Assembly (NCBI GenBank): GCA_963377175.1
Contig: CAUJNA010001002.1
Span: 859,883 to 923,882, forward strand
Length of the DNA stretch: 64,000 nucleotides
From: Effrenium voratum
Taxonomy: Eukaryota; Sar; Dinophyceae; Suessiales; Symbiodiniaceae
Direction: 5' to 3'
A model generated the notes under the pieces. The model ran no database searches. It had not been told where the DNA came from and saw only the letters and a program-made list of their open reading frames with translations. The translations under genes were made by a program, and so were the position numbers. Below, one piece after another: positions 21,906 through 33,236 of this stretch (position 1 is the first letter of the stretch; each line of letters starts with the position of its first letter).

Positions 21906-22551
21906 AACGGACTTTGGGCCTAGAAAAGCCTTTGAGTTCCAGCTCCAAAAACTGGGCTGAGGAGCCCTGGCCCACCCGTCACCTGGTTGGCCCTGCCTTC
22001 AGAAAGCGGGCTTTGAATGGCTCTAAGCGTCTCCGCTTGCCTAAGAACACATTTTGCTTGCTGAAAAGTTTATATATATATATATATATATACATGTTCG
22101 CTTTTTGGTTTTAAAGGGAAACTATCACTATCTTTGGTGCATTTTGCTTGGATGTTAGGACTCTAACTTTTTGCCAGCTAATGGGTTTTCCATTAAACCA
22201 CTAAAAGTTAAACTTTTATTAGCAGGGGAGCAACCGAGCTATGTAAATATGTTTACTTTTCCATGGGGCTTTAGCAAATAGAAGTAAGGGCTCGCTTGGA
22301 AACCGCCCATAGGGCTTGTCCACCACCAAGATGTCTTGTCCATTTTGGGTTTCGCGTCCAAACCCGAAATGACCGGTGTCCTTGTGGTTTTCCTTAAACT
22401 CCCAAAAAGGGTGCCGGACCTTAAACAAAGCACAGCCACTTGCAGTTGTCTCATCTGCACCACTTGTTTAAAGAGGTTTTTCCTGTGTGACAAAAGCGCC
22501 TACCCTGTCCTAGAGACGACAATTGACAAACATGGTGTCATCAACCAAAAA

Positions 22552-22595
22552 TCCAGGGCCGTGACCCCCTTTACAGGGTCATGGAGACTCGAGGT
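22552..22595. mobile_element. element A, right-end fragment
   Basis: GGGTCATGGAGACTCGAGG only. Confidence 0.5.
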
Positions 22596-22734
22596 AGTAA
22601 TGTACCTCCTGTCTTCGTCAATGATTGACATCATACCCTAAAAAGGCCGGTTATCTCGCGCAGGCTTTAAGCAACGCAGAATGTCCTTTGCACGATACCC
22701 TCTATTGGAGAAAGGGGTCTCCATTGGAAGGGTT

Positions 22735-22850
22735 TCTTGCGTAAGAATATGTTTTAACTTTTTATTGTTGGGCTTAAAGGGAATCTATCACTACTGGACA
22801 CATTTTCTCATGGTTTCCAGGGGAGCTCAAGCAAACAGAAGCTTGGCGCC
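22735..22850. repeat. family I dispersed repeat
   Basis: GGGAATCTATCACTACTGG followed by TTTCCAGGGGAGCTCAAGCA. The family recurs at about 23090-23205, 26765-26885, 30780-30900, 32370-32560, 32755-32870, 39508-39605 and 59538-59735, and often carries an expanded (TA)n block just before the conserved part. Confidence 0.65.
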
Positions 22851-22890
22851 GAAAATCGGGTTGCTCTTTCCCTCTTGTTTTTGGCTTCAG

Positions 22891-23033
22891 GCCTGCTGTG
22901 GGACGCGAACTGCGAGGTGTCGCTGAGGATTTTGTGGCATTGTGGCTTCTGGGCGATTATGGTGCTGACCAACATCATCATCACCCGCTGGCCACGGTGC
23001 ATGGCACCCAGACTTGATCGGGAGATCGGGCTG
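22891..23033 (+). CDS. candidate exon 8, membrane-segment coding
   Basis: CTTGTTTTTGGCTTCAG| acceptor (good pyrimidine tract), phase 1, completing Gly from the previous exon. Reads LLWDANCEVSLRILW, HCGFWAIMVLTNIIITRW, PRCMAPRLDREIGL, with a clear transmembrane-like helix followed by basic residues. Donor CTG|GTGCGTG, phase 0; an earlier donor (CCACG|GTGCATG) is possible. The frame continues open to about 23083 before family I begins. Confidence 0.55.
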
Positions 23034-23316
23034 GTGCGTGTGGGCCTTTGCCGCCGTGGTGGGCGGCCTTGCTTCGAAGCCAGGATGTTCTTCGATTTGC
23101 TTAAGGACTTGCTTTTTTGTTTTTACTTCTCCGTTTTTTTTGTTTTAGGGAATCTCTCTCATTACTGAGATTGTGTTTTGTTCCAGGGGGCTTAGCCAAA
23201 TTCGGGAGATTCTGTCAGAGGCCGTGTCTTCTGGCTCGAGAGAGCGCGTGCGCTTGCAAAGTGTGCTGGCTCTTCGCATAGCGTGCCTCATATTGCTTGA
23301 TGCACACCTCATACAT

Positions 23317-24090
23317 CCTCATATATATATATATATTGTATATACTCATGCCTGCGCACACATGCCCGCGTACATACATACATACATATATATATATGTA
23401 TATATGTATATACGTGTCCACGCAAACGTACAAACACACATACATACGTGCATATGTACAAAAGTGTGTACGTACTTACCTACATGTATACACGCACCCA
23501 CTACACTACATTACAGTACGTGACGATACACACGCGCACACACACACATATGCGCGCACGTGTCCAGAAATTCAGGCGCGCCTGCGTACATACACGTACA
23601 CTTACACTAACACACACACACACACACCTTCGGCACACACACACACACATACGCGCCTACATACGCACATACATACGAACATGCGCACATACACACATGC
23701 ACACTCATGCATACACATGCGTACCTACAGCCATCCATCCATACACACATACATACACACAAACACACATACACACACATACACACATGCACACATACAC
23801 ACATACACACACACACACATACATACATACATACATACATACATACATACATACATACATACATACATACATACATACACATACATACATACATACATAC
23901 ATACATACATACATACATACATACATACATACATACATACATACATACATACATACATACATACATACATACATACATACATACATACATACATACATAC
24001 ACACATACATACATACATACATGCATACGTGCGCACATGCGCGCACACAAGTTGAAATTCATGCATACACACATGCGTGCGCCCACATGC
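23317..24090. repeat. ATAC/CATA tetranucleotide array 1
   Basis: Nearly pure (ATAC)n from about 23818 to 24020; mixed CA/CATA/CGCA repeats on both sides. His/Thr/Tyr/Ile frames on + and Met/Tyr/Val/Cys frames on - are repeat artefacts. Confidence 0.97.
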
Positions 24091-24301
24091 ACGCATGCAT
24101 AATCCCTTCCTTTCAATACATAGACCCTCTTAATAGCTCTACTGTTATTGGGTTGGATCTTTAGACTTAAACTTTTTCGATTCCCCTCATATTTCCTTTT
24201 AACCAGCAAAATATGTTTTTTTTCACTTTTTGCTAGGAGATCTACAGCACCCAAGATAAATACTATTTTCCCAGACCGGCTGAAGCAACCGGGTCCAGAA
24301 T

Positions 24302-24424
24302 CTCAGCTGTTCAGTGGCACCGAATCTCTTTTTCCAACTCTTTTTTTGGTGGCTGCCCCACTAAAATTCGGAATCTTCCTCAAAAACAGTTCCCTTTTTT
24401 TTCCGGGGTCAGTGAACAACTGAG
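24302..24424. mobile_element. element C copy 1, complete
   Basis: CTCAGCTGTTCAGTGGCACC to GGTCAGTGAACAACTGAG, with the GGTGGCTGCCCCACTAAAA core. Confidence 0.85.
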
Positions 24425-24557
24425 CAACAGCCCAATTCGAAACCAATCCTCCGATGATCCGATGGCTCCGGCCCAGACCAGCAGCCTTAGGGGGCTCCTT
24501 GCACCAACCCAATACCAAGTTCTAAATGCATACTTGCCTTGTACTGATTTACATGTA

Positions 24558-24649
24558 CCTAGAGTCTCCGTGACCCCTAGAAAAAGGGCCCATTTGAGCC
24601 CTTAATTTTGGCAATGACCCCATATTTTAAGGGTCATGGAGAGTCTAGG
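24558..24649. mobile_element. element A copy, complete, TA-flanked
   Basis: TA|CCTAGAGTCTCCGTGACC to GGTCATGGAGAGTCTAGG|TA. Confidence 0.9.
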
Positions 24650-24917
24650 TATTTCTTGAGTTGTACGCCTAACTTTAAACTACGCCCTCAAAAACGAGAA
24701 AAAACAGAAAAGCAAAACAACCGTTGAACCGGTTTATTTGAATTCAGCGGAAAATTGTGGTTTTGAGGTTTTTCGTGTCTGGGAAGGGGGGAGCCCATTT
24801 GGACAAGGACCGAAGAGGAAATCCGGTCGACCCCAAAAGACCCTTCGAATATATATGTTTTGTCCCGCAGAGAGTATTTATTATTAGGCGGGTCCGCGGT
24901 TATTTTTAGGGAGAGGG

Positions 24918-25915
24918 ATGACATACATACATTCATCCATCCATACATACATGCACACGTACATATACGCACACATACACATATACACATACATACATAC
25001 GTACGCACATGTATGCACACATGCTGAGAATAATGCATACACACATGCGTGGCACCCGTTACATCCATCAATCCATCCATGCATACATACATACATACAG
25101 ACATACGTTTGCGCACACATGCTGAAAGTTATGCATGCGCAGATGCGTGCGCACACGTGCACACATGCACACATGCACACATACACACATACATGTTTGC
25201 ATGCATACATACATACATGCATGCGCAAATACATGCATGCGCAAATACATGCATGCGCAAATACATGCATGCGCAAATACATACATACATACATACATAC
25301 ATACATACATACATACATACATACATACATACATACATACATACATACATACATACATACATACATACATACATACATACATACATACATACATACATAC
25401 ATACATACATACATACATACATACATACATACATACATACATACATACATACACATACATACATACATACATACATACATACATACATACATACATACAT
25501 ACATACATACATACATACATACATACATACATACATACATACATACATACATACATACATACATACATACGCACATACGCACATACGCACATACGCACAT
25601 ACACACATACACACATACACACATGCACGCATACACACATATACGCATACATACATACATGCATACATGCATACATACATACATACATACATACGCACAT
25701 ACGCACATACGCACATACGCACATACACACATACACACATACACACATGCACCCATACACACATATACGCATACATACATACATGCATACATGCAGACAT
25801 GCAGACATGCATACATACATACACACACACATACACACAAACATACATACATTCATACATACATACATGCATGCATGCATGCATGCATGCACACATACTT
25901 ACATACATACCCTCT
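24918..25915. repeat. ATAC/CATA tetranucleotide array 2
   Basis: Pure (ATAC)n at about 25273-25570. Around 25570-25790 a ~108 bp block of GCACATAC/ACACATAC/ATGCATAC motifs occurs twice (25572 and 25694), a local duplication. Irregular CA-rich remnants continue to about 26640. Confidence 0.97.
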
Positions 25916-27670
25916 TACACCCTTACATGCATGCCTTCGTACATCATACAAACACACGTTAACACACATACAGGCACATTTGCGCAGGTGTGCGTATGTA
26001 CATAATACATGCGTGAGTCTATATGCACACATGTTCAGTCACGCACATTACACCTACATACGTGCATCCCCGCACATGAACCTCTGCAGGCACACATATC
26101 CACACATACATACAAGCGCCTATTCACAATTGCGCTCGTACACAATTCCGCGTACACATACATTTGCATGCACACATGCCAAAATATTCACATGTCCGGT
26201 TTCGCCAACATGTTTACAATTTAGTCCTAAGTATATACTCACTCAAGCACAGACAGTACATGCACATGCTTCAACATGACCTAACATACGCACACATGCA
26301 GGACACACACACACATGCATGGACATACATATTTGAATGCGTGCACGAACGACATACGTTACATGCATATATCCGTGGTTCCATGCGTGCACTAATTTAG
26401 GTTCGAGTTGTGGGCGTTTGGTGGGGTCTGACGGGCCCATGGTGGGCCCACAGTGGACACGTGCATTTAGTCGCAAACACATATGCAAAGATCAACATGT
26501 GCGCGCATATACAGTTCTATTGTGCTACACTAACATACATACAGACATGCATACATTCATACACACGTAAATACATGCACAAACACATGCATACATACAC
26601 GCATACATGCATTGTATCCCTCTTACATACATGCCGTGCTTCATGCGTGCATGCAAACTTTTTCGGCTGTGAAAACCCGCCAGTTTCTCTCGATACGACA
26701 TGGGTTCCTTTGGCTGAACACAAGACAGCTCAGGTGTAATATTTTGTGGTTGTATTGTAGGGTGTTATTTCTTGCATTTGCTTAAGACTAGTTGTCTTGT
26801 GTTAATTCCCCCAAGTTTAAGGGGAATCGAGCACTACTGGAAACATGTTTTTGTTCAGGGGTACAAAAGCAAAGGGAGGATGTTGTAGGGTTAGTGGGTG
26901 TTGTATGACTCAAGTTCAAAGGCCGTTTATGCTGCTTGCCATGTGTTTTGTAGGATTATACTTGTTTTGAGAGCCCAAACAACCTCCCTCCCTCCCCTCC
27001 CTCCCCCCCTCCCAGCTACTATGATTTCTAGGTCCAAACTGGGCAACTGAGATTCCTGAGTTGTGAGGCCTGCCCCTCCCAACACAGATTGAGGCCTCTA
27101 GGCCAGGATCCCGAGCGCAACAAATTCCATGGCATGTCCAAACCTGGATTCACGCTTTCCCAAACGAGCCACGTGCTCAAAACTCGGGTAGATGAACCAA
27201 GGGACAATCCCAGCCATAAACATTGCGGCATTCCGCCTTCTTAATTCTTGAAGCATGGTTATGGGTCGGCCATGGTACTAATGTTAACCCCGGATTAATA
27301 AACCCCTGGTTGATTAATAGGGGGGTGTCCCCTTTTAGTGGGGATTCATCACTTTGGGAGGGAACACCCCCCTAATAATGGGACGGGTTTATTAATCCTG
27401 GGTCAGCATTGCCGGGTTTTGATGGTGACTCAAACGGATCTCCGAAATGGAAGCCTTGGATAAAATTCACAGTGGCCCTCTGGAAGTTGGCGAGTTGGCG
27501 AGAAGAAAAAAATATCGGGAGGCGAGAAGTGGATTTGAGCTGCCCTCGGTGGCTAAAATTTGGGCGGCCACGAAAGGAAGGAAGACCCACCTGTTGCAGC
27601 AAGTGAGATTGTTGTAAGCTGCCATCAGTAGCGTCATTTGGGCCGTCGTATCTTCTTTGTTTTTTCACAG
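25916..27670. other. intron-like spacer
   Basis: CA-rich microsatellite remnants (to 26640), a family I copy (26765-26885), a CCCTCC pyrimidine tract (26980-27020), a family J piece (27160-27262) and element G (27282-27415). The frame at 27450-27600 has no splice context and is not called. Confidence 0.4.
27282..27415. mobile_element. element G copy 1, ~134 bp
   Basis: TTAACCCCGGATTAATAAACC at the left and GTTTATTAATCCTGGGTCAG at the right form terminal inverted repeats. The interior carries GGTTGATTAATAGGGGGG, TGTCCCC and ATTCATCACTTTGGGAGGG. Confidence 0.8.
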
Positions 27671-27729
27671 CTGCAGGTCCTGTCCCTCGCTTACCTCTTG
27701 GGCATGACGCTGATCATGACGAGCCCTGC
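27671..27729 (+). CDS. candidate exon 9, membrane-segment coding
   Basis: CTTTGTTTTTTCACAG| is the best-looking acceptor in the window. Reads LQVLSLAYLLGMTLIMTSP, hydrophobic enough to span a membrane. The GT donor CCTGC|GTGGCATAG gives phase 2, matching the next exon. If not spliced there, the frame stops at TAA 27740-27742, so this could instead be a terminal exon. Confidence 0.55.
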
Positions 27730-27947
27730 GTGGCATAGCTAAGCACTTGGCCGCCTTTTCATTATTTTTATGGTGGTTTCCCCTCATCTATGGTGGCCAT
27801 CTTGCACCATGTTGGGAATTCACTATATGGTGGTTTCCCTCCATCATCATATGACCATCCAAGGATGACTGAATGAGAAACTGTTTGCCCGCCTCGTGTT
27901 GGTTTCACTTCTCCTCACCCCATCAGTCCCGGCTCCCCTTTCTGCTT

Positions 27948-28110
27948 GTTTGATTTGTTGGGGTCCCTTTTTTTCCACTAACCAGTCAAAAAAGCTAGTT
28001 TTTTGCTGGGGTCCTAGTTCCAGCCAAGTTTACACTGTTTGGGCTTGGACCATGTGGCCAACAACTCACTTCTTGAGTTCATGAACTTTAGTCACTTTTG
28101 GGTTTGGATC
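27948..28110. repeat. family K dispersed repeat, second copy
   Basis: Near-identical to 21730-21885 over CAGCCAAGTTTACACTGTTT, ACCATGTGGCCAAC and TCACTTCTTGAGTTCATGAA. Confidence 0.8.
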
Positions 28111-28689
28111 ATTTTACTTGCTGGCTCCCAGCCATCCGCTTAGCTTTTTAGCCTTTTAGTGTTTAGTGGTAGTTTCCATTTAACCCACTACAAGTTAAAC
28201 TTTTAGCGGGGGATTTGGGGGCAGCCCAGTTTAGTGGTAAGTATAAAGTTCCTGAGACAAGTTTTTAGAGTTCTGTTGGATCCACCCAGTTCACTGTTCG
28301 GCTTTTGTAGCTGTACCCTCTCCATTCTCTTCAGGCATCATTCTCTTCAAAGAATGGGCCAAAACCCTGGAAAATGGGTGGTTTCCAAAGAGAAGGATGG
28401 GTGAAGAGAATTGGGAATAAAGCCTTGGAACTTTTCAGGTTTTTGAAATCACCTTTTCCCCATTTTTTTCAGCGCCACTCTGAAGCGGGACGGATGGGTT
28501 GAAGAGATGCTTGAAAGAGGTGAGGCACCTGCTCGAAATGCGGGTAGATGAAGGTTCGGGGCAGTCTTCAGCCAGACATCGGTGGGGAAATGCGCCTTTC
28601 AAGTCCTGACACCTTTTTGGTAGACCAGTTTAAGGCCATTTATTTACATGGATTTGGGTCCATTTTCAGACTGATGGGTTGTGACTCAG

Positions 28690-28855
28690 GTGGACATATA
28701 TTCTGGATGAATTGGCAGCTGTCGCAGTTGGGGGTTTGTCGCGCCTGGCCTGTCTCTCCTGTGGACCGACCCCAACACTCGCACCCCGGATGTACGACGA
28801 TCTGAGAGAAGGAGGAGTGGAATTTGGGCCACGGGAGGTCCGTCTGACGAGTGTG
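28690..28855 (+). CDS. candidate exon 10, the longest well-formed island of the 5' half
   Basis: GTGACTCAG|G acceptor, phase 2. Fifty-five sense codons read WTYILDELAAVAVGG, LSRLACLSCGPTPTLAPRM, YDDLREGGVEFGPREVRLTSV. Donor GTG|GTGCAC, phase 0; the frame stays open (VHLLNQRSRV) to TGA at 28886, so a later exit or a stop is possible. No family recognised. The mix of hydrophobic N-terminal part and charged C-terminal part suggests a membrane-exit loop. Confidence 0.6.
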
Positions 28856-28885
28856 GTGCACTTGTTGAATCAAAGATCTAGGGTT

Positions 28886-30122
28886 TGATTCCTTGTCCAT
28901 TCTTTTCAATCGTCCTTCCTTTCAAAAATGGATCGCTGTTTCCGCTGGGTGTTTAAGACGGTTTCCTGAAAAGAAGGATCCCTGGGAAGAATGGGAAAGC
29001 TTCCCGGGTCCACAAAGAGATCAATTTTGCCAAAAGGGGTCAATTTTGCATTTGATTGGTGGTTAAACAACACAAGTCAACTTTTGGAAACATATTCGTT
29101 TTTCCAAGCTGACCGGCCTGGGAAAGGCTCTATGAACCTTCAGAGTTTTGAACTTGCTGGTTCACGGCAAAAAGCGATTTGCTTCCCTTTTTAGGGAATT
29201 CCGACCACATGTTTACTCCCATACAAAGGTTTGGGACAAACAGGGGGTAAGGGGCGCAATGCAACCCGCCCTGCAGACGGGGCGTGTGTCCACGGAAGAA
29301 AGATAACACGGTGAAGTCTACTTGGCCGGGTCCTTTTCTTACAGGACCATCAAAAATGTCCTTTTTGGTTCCCTTTTAAGACCAAGTTCCCAAAGAATGG
29401 AAGCACCCACTCGGATGATCGCAGTTGGGAAGTTGTTCGTCACGGTTCAACCCACTCAAAAGCCCCCCACGTGAGAGTGAACCCCCTTTGTAACGGTCCC
29501 GATGGGAAAACCAGGAAACAACAGAAGTGGATAACGGCAACTTCTCTTTGAGAGTTGCCCACGGCTTCTTTCTTCTGTTTGCTTGGCGGTCCCAGCGAAT
29601 CGTCTGGTTCCTTGGGTTTTTAGTTTTTTTTGGTTGGTTTGCTGGTAGTTTCCGTATTTATGCCACAGAAAGTTAGACTTCTAGCAGAGGATCTGAGGAC
29701 AGCCCTGTTTGATGTTTTTGTTTCATTTGTTTGCAAACTTGGAGTTGGCTGTCCCCCTGTTTCTTTGTCGGTACAAACCTGTCTGGTCAGTTTGTCCGTC
29801 CGTCCTTCCTGTCTGCCTGCCTCTCTGCCTGTCTGTCCGTCCGTCAGTCTGTCTATTTGTCTGTCTGTCAGTCAGTTTGCTTTCTCACCCAGAGGGTCCC
29901 TTGGTACCTTCTAAGGATGTACTTTGCCCTTTTTCGACCCCCCAAACGCCATCCTCAGAGGGTACTTGGACCCTGGTCAGTTGTTTCAAACAAATCCACC
30001 TTTTGACCTTTCGGTTTTCCCATGTTGGGTTCCCGTGTTTCATCCCAGAAGCTCCAGCCTTTATTTCTAAGTCACTAAAAATCAATTCAGCTTTCCTTGC
30101 GTCGGCCTTGATTTGTTTCTCC
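28886..30122. other. intron-like spacer
   Basis: Mostly unique sequence. Holds a (CTGT/CCGT)n tract at 29786-29880 and a family L piece at about 29982-30060. No splice-bounded coding island seen. Confidence 0.35.
29786..29880. repeat. imperfect CTGT/CCGT tetranucleotide repeat
   Basis: GTCTGCCTGCCTCTCTGCC, then GTCTGTCCGTCCGTCAGTC and TGTCTGTCTGTCAGTC. Confidence 0.85.
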
Positions 30123-30267
30123 TACTGTGGATGGACAAGATCCATTTCGCAGCACCCAGGAAACAATGGTTGGAACCCTTGTTTGGTATTTACCGAGGGG
30201 AAGCGAATCATTCCCAGGGTTTCTGAACGGTGGTGCGAAATGGATTTCGCGACCATCCCTCTTGTAG
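30123..30267. mobile_element. element D copy 4, interior inverted relative to others
   Basis: TACTGTGGATGGACAAGATCC to GCGAAATGGATTTCGCGACC. The interior reads GGTATTTACCGAGGGG, the reverse of the usual CCCCTGTAAATACC. It ends 17 bp before the next predicted exon. Confidence 0.8.
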
Positions 30268-30283
30268 TGCCAAGAAGCCCGAG

Positions 30284-30380
30284 GTTTTCATTCTCAACGC
30301 AGCGCACTCCTTCAACACCTACCTCAATACGGAGAGCTCGGACATCGCAGTGATGTTTGACGCCTTCATCAGCGGCTTAA
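30284..30380 (+). CDS. candidate exon 11
   Basis: Acceptor GCCCGAG|G, phase 0. Reads VFILNAAHSFNTYLNTE, SSDIAVMFDAFISGL, strongly protein-like with high GC3. It may extend 5' to 30268 (AKKPE). Exit at TTAA|GCCAG (GC donor, phase 1) is a guess; the frame stays open further. Confidence 0.55.
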
Positions 30381-31259
30381 GCCAGAGATCCGTTTTCGTC
30401 CGAAGCACGCAGTGCCCAGAAAGTTTCCCTTTACCTACAGTAGCAAACATGTCTTGCACCCCTGCTGGTTTTATTGCCACCGAGAGCTGAGTGGTTTTGT
30501 TGAGAGGAGTACTCATGATCAAGCCGAATGCGACTGCTGAACTATGTCCTGATTCTGACTCTGACGATTTTGGGAAACTATTACTAAGAACCCTTCATGT
30601 TGTGTTTTCCCGTGTGTGTTTTGTTGAAAGGACCAGGATTTCCCATTGAACTCGCGAGAGGAACTACCTTCCCCCCTTGCGCGCGGGTTCATGCCTTGAC
30701 CGTCCAACAGGAAGCGCTAAGCGCCCCGCAAAGGGCACGAAGAAACTCCGTTGCCCGGTGGTTTGCTTCCTTTTTTCGACTTCTTGTATTTGGTGAATAA
30801 TACTTTGTATTTCCCCCGTTGGTGTTAATGGGAATCGATCCCTACTGTAAATATATATATATATTTCCAGGGGACTTAAACACATTGATGTAAGGGTTCC
30901 CATTTAAAGTGAACCAACCAAACAAAGGGTGCTCCTTTTTTCCCATGGAAATCCACTGGGCATTTGAGGAAAGTTCGAGGGTTTTTGCGTGTATGGCTCC
31001 CTTTGCCAGCAAGATGTTCTGCTCTGTTGGTGTCTCTTGTTTGGGAGGACGCTCTATGGGAGGGATTCCAAAAAACGTGTGTCAATTGGGTTTTCGGTGG
31101 ATCGGATTTTGGGCCAAGCACCACTCAAAGTCTAGCCGTACCTTCCCCAGCTAAAGCGAATGTGTAATGAGCATGGTTTATTAGTCCTCACTTTACTCCC
31201 AAATAACATGGAGCCACTTGCTCAAAACCGGTTTTGATTATGACTCACATGGAGTGCAA

Positions 31260-31440
31260 CATGTTCAGGTGAGCCACAATCTTCAGGTGAGCTACTTGCT
31301 CAAAACCGATTCAGGTAGCTGAAGGTTAGTAAGGGACAATGAGAACCATGAATAATTTGCAAGGCACCCGCCTTGCTAATTCTTGAAGCATGGTTCTGGG
31401 ATTACGACCATTTAATATCGTGGTTTGATTTTGACTTACA
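31260..31440. mobile_element. element J copy
   Basis: GAGC-ACTTGCTCAAAACC...GGTTAGTAAGGGACAAT...AATTCTTGAAGCATGGTTCT...GTGGTTTGATTTTGACT. The ends are inverted repeats in the better copy at 63112-63272. Confidence 0.6.
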
Positions 31441-31602
31441 TGGAGCCGGTTTTTGTCGGAGAAATCTTCACACCTTCAGAACTAGTACCTGAAGAAACGT
31501 GTGGAATTTCCAGCACCCTTGTCGCAAGCCAGCCGGATGGGGAAGAGGTCAACCAAGGAGTTGGTGAGTGCATCGTTTTTTGAGGGAAACCAAATGTACA
31601 CC

Positions 31603-31735
31603 TGCTTGACTGCTATTGGGTTGGATCTTTAAACTTTGACTTTTTGGTTATTTTTGGGAAATCAAGGCGGTAGCCACCAAACCCCCCCAAAAAGTTAAAC
31701 ACTTTTTGCAGGGGGGTCCTTGCAGCAACCAAAAC
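31603..31735. repeat. family F dispersed repeat
   Basis: TTGACTGCTATTGGGTTGG, ATCTTTAAACTTTGAC, then GTTAAAC-CTTTTTGCAGGGGGG and CCTTGCAGCAACC. No terminal inversion. Other copies: about 12895, 18350, 24140, 54268, 56548 (starts only) and 59411-59530 (full). Confidence 0.6.
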
Positions 31736-31740
31736 CGAAG

Positions 31741-31833
31741 CCATGGATTTGGGTGCGGCCTCTTGCACTGAAAGCTTCGGGCCGGAGTGGGTTGAAGCCT
31801 TCAACGAGGCTTCTGGGGGTTGGCTCGGATCTG
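31741..31833 (+). CDS. candidate exon 12; could hold a start codon
   Basis: After ACCGAAG|. ATG at 31743 opens MDLGAASCTESFGPEWV, EAFNEASGGWLGS. Exit TCTG|GCGCTT (GC donor, phase 1) fits the next island; GAG|GCTTCT at 31808 is an alternative. If the ATG is real, a second gene begins here; if not, the exon continues the upstream chain in phase 1. Confidence 0.5.
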
Positions 31834-32015
31834 GCGCTTATGCGCTGCTTCCATTCCCCATTCTTCTTAGCCATCGTTCTTTCAAAAACCCATCGCCATT
31901 TCCCCCGGGCTTTTGCTGGTTTTCTAGCAAGATTCGGATCCCTGGGTTCAGAATGGACATGGAACTTACCCCCAGATCTTTCGCACTTCCTGAGTGGTTG
32001 GGCCACAAAAGGTAT

Positions 32016-32109
32016 ACCTAGAGCCCCCATGACCCTTTAAAAATGGGTCCATGACCCCATTATTTTGGGTAATGACCAACCATTCTTAAAGGGTCATGGA
32101 GACTCCAGG
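32016..32109. mobile_element. element A copy, complete, TA-flanked
   Basis: TA|CCTAGAGCCCCCATGACCC to GGTCATGGAGACTCCAGG|TA. A second, rearranged A with a GGTTATAACC palindrome follows at 32112-32245. Confidence 0.85.
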
Positions 32110-32290
32110 TACCTAGAGTCTCCGTGGTTATAACCCACTTACCATGGTTATAAGTCTCCTAAGTGGGTTATAACCATTGTTACTAACCACTTACTAAGTA
32201 CCCTGCCCCTTTAATTAGAGTCTCCATGACCCTTTAAAAATGGTGACTGGGGAAGTTATTTCTAGAAACGCGGACGTCCGCGTTGCTCAG

Positions 32291-32348
32291 GTCTCTGCCT
32301 GGTCAGCAGCTACGGCTTTCTGCGGAGGCGCGAAGCCGCTGAAACCGA
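32291..32348 (+). CDS. candidate exon 13
   Basis: CGCGTTGCTCAG| acceptor, phase 1. Reads LCLVSSYGFLRRREAAET with GC3 near 80%. Exit ACCGA|GCGGAAG (phase 2) fits the next exon. Another frame (VSAWSAATAFCGG) is open but less GC3-rich. Confidence 0.4.
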
Positions 32349-32392
32349 GCGGAAGCCGCTATCGCTTTTCTTCCATTTGCTTGAGAAAACAA

Positions 32393-32487
32393 ATATATAT
32401 ATATATATATTATATAGTATATATAGTATATATATATATATGTATATATTATATATGTATATATATATATTATATATATATATATAT
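32393..32487. repeat. (TA)n microsatellite inside family I
   Basis: About 95 bp of TA/TATG repeats between CTTGAGAAAACAAA and GTTTTTCGCTGTTGG. Confidence 0.9.
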
Positions 32488-32910
32488 GTTTTTCGCTGTT
32501 GGTGTTGAAGGGAATCTATCACTACGTGATTTTTCCAGGGGTCTTAACCAAATGGACGTTTTGCTGTTTGTTTTTTGGCGGTTTGGTTTTGGAAGGCGTC
32601 CCTGGACGTATTCCACCCCCTTAAAAATGGAATTGGGGAGGGGCTGGAATCCCCTAGTGATCTCCATGTGTGGTAACACATTTTCCCATGGAGACTAGAT
32701 AAAATTGGACCGGGGGACCGGGTTCTTCCCCACCCCTCCTCTGGAAGGTAGGGGAGATCCCTTAATATGTTTTTGTTTTTCCCTGTTGGTGTTAAAGGGA
32801 ATCGATCACTACGTGAAATACTCTTATTAATTTTCCAGGGGTCTTGACCAAATGGAAGTATTGTTGTTTGTTCTTCTTGCGGCGTCCCTGGACGTATTCC
32901 ACAGGGTGGC
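32488..32910. repeat. direct duplication of a ~145 bp family I-related block
   Basis: AAGGGAATCTATCACTACGTG, CCAGGGGTCTTAACCAAATGG and CGTCCCTGGACGTATTCCAC occur in the same order at 32500-32625 and 32795-32905. Confidence 0.75.
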
Positions 32911-33236
32911 ATCTACTCAGATGCTCTGAAGGAGCTAGCTGAATGGTAATTACTTTGGTTCTAGGGGACAAAAAGCAATGGCTGGGGTGGTTTACAACAA
33001 GGGATACTGAGTTCGTAGTATTTCCTCCCACACCATCTAAGTATGTTGCGCCGCAAAGGGCCCGATTGAAACATCACCTTTTGGTGTCAATTTGAGACGA
33101 GTTGCCTTCTGGTGGATGTCCAAAACGGAAATCTAGGCAGCCATGTTCTACGAACCCAGACCAACACCCCCCCGCCCGCGCAACCCTATTGTTCGTGCTT
33201 GAATGATATGGGGTTGAATCTTTCACCTCTCGTTTT

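Larger units (their letters stand above)
20756..22890. other. intron-like spacer
   Basis: Holds GGTCTGAGGGTT micro-repeats (20762-20810), repeated TTGTCTTGGAA/TGTTGTTGGCTGTTAC pieces (20820-21060), a family K copy (21690-21905), a (TA)n tract within family I (22070-22095) and a second family I copy (22735-22850). No convincing exon. Confidence 0.4.
30381..31740. other. intron-like spacer
   Basis: Family I with (TA)n (30780-30900), a family N fragment (30927-30965), family J (31260-31440) and family F (31603-31735). No coding island accepted. Confidence 0.4.

Noticed and set aside
23297..26005. Frames of 200-450 codons rich in His/Thr/Tyr/Ile or Met/Tyr/Val/Cys
   Set aside because: Direct translations of (ATAC)n and (CATA)n microsatellites.
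29630..30353. Long + frames through the CTGT repeat (LSVRPSCLPACLS-type)
   Set aside because: Open only because the tetranucleotide repeat lacks stops; passes into family L and element D.
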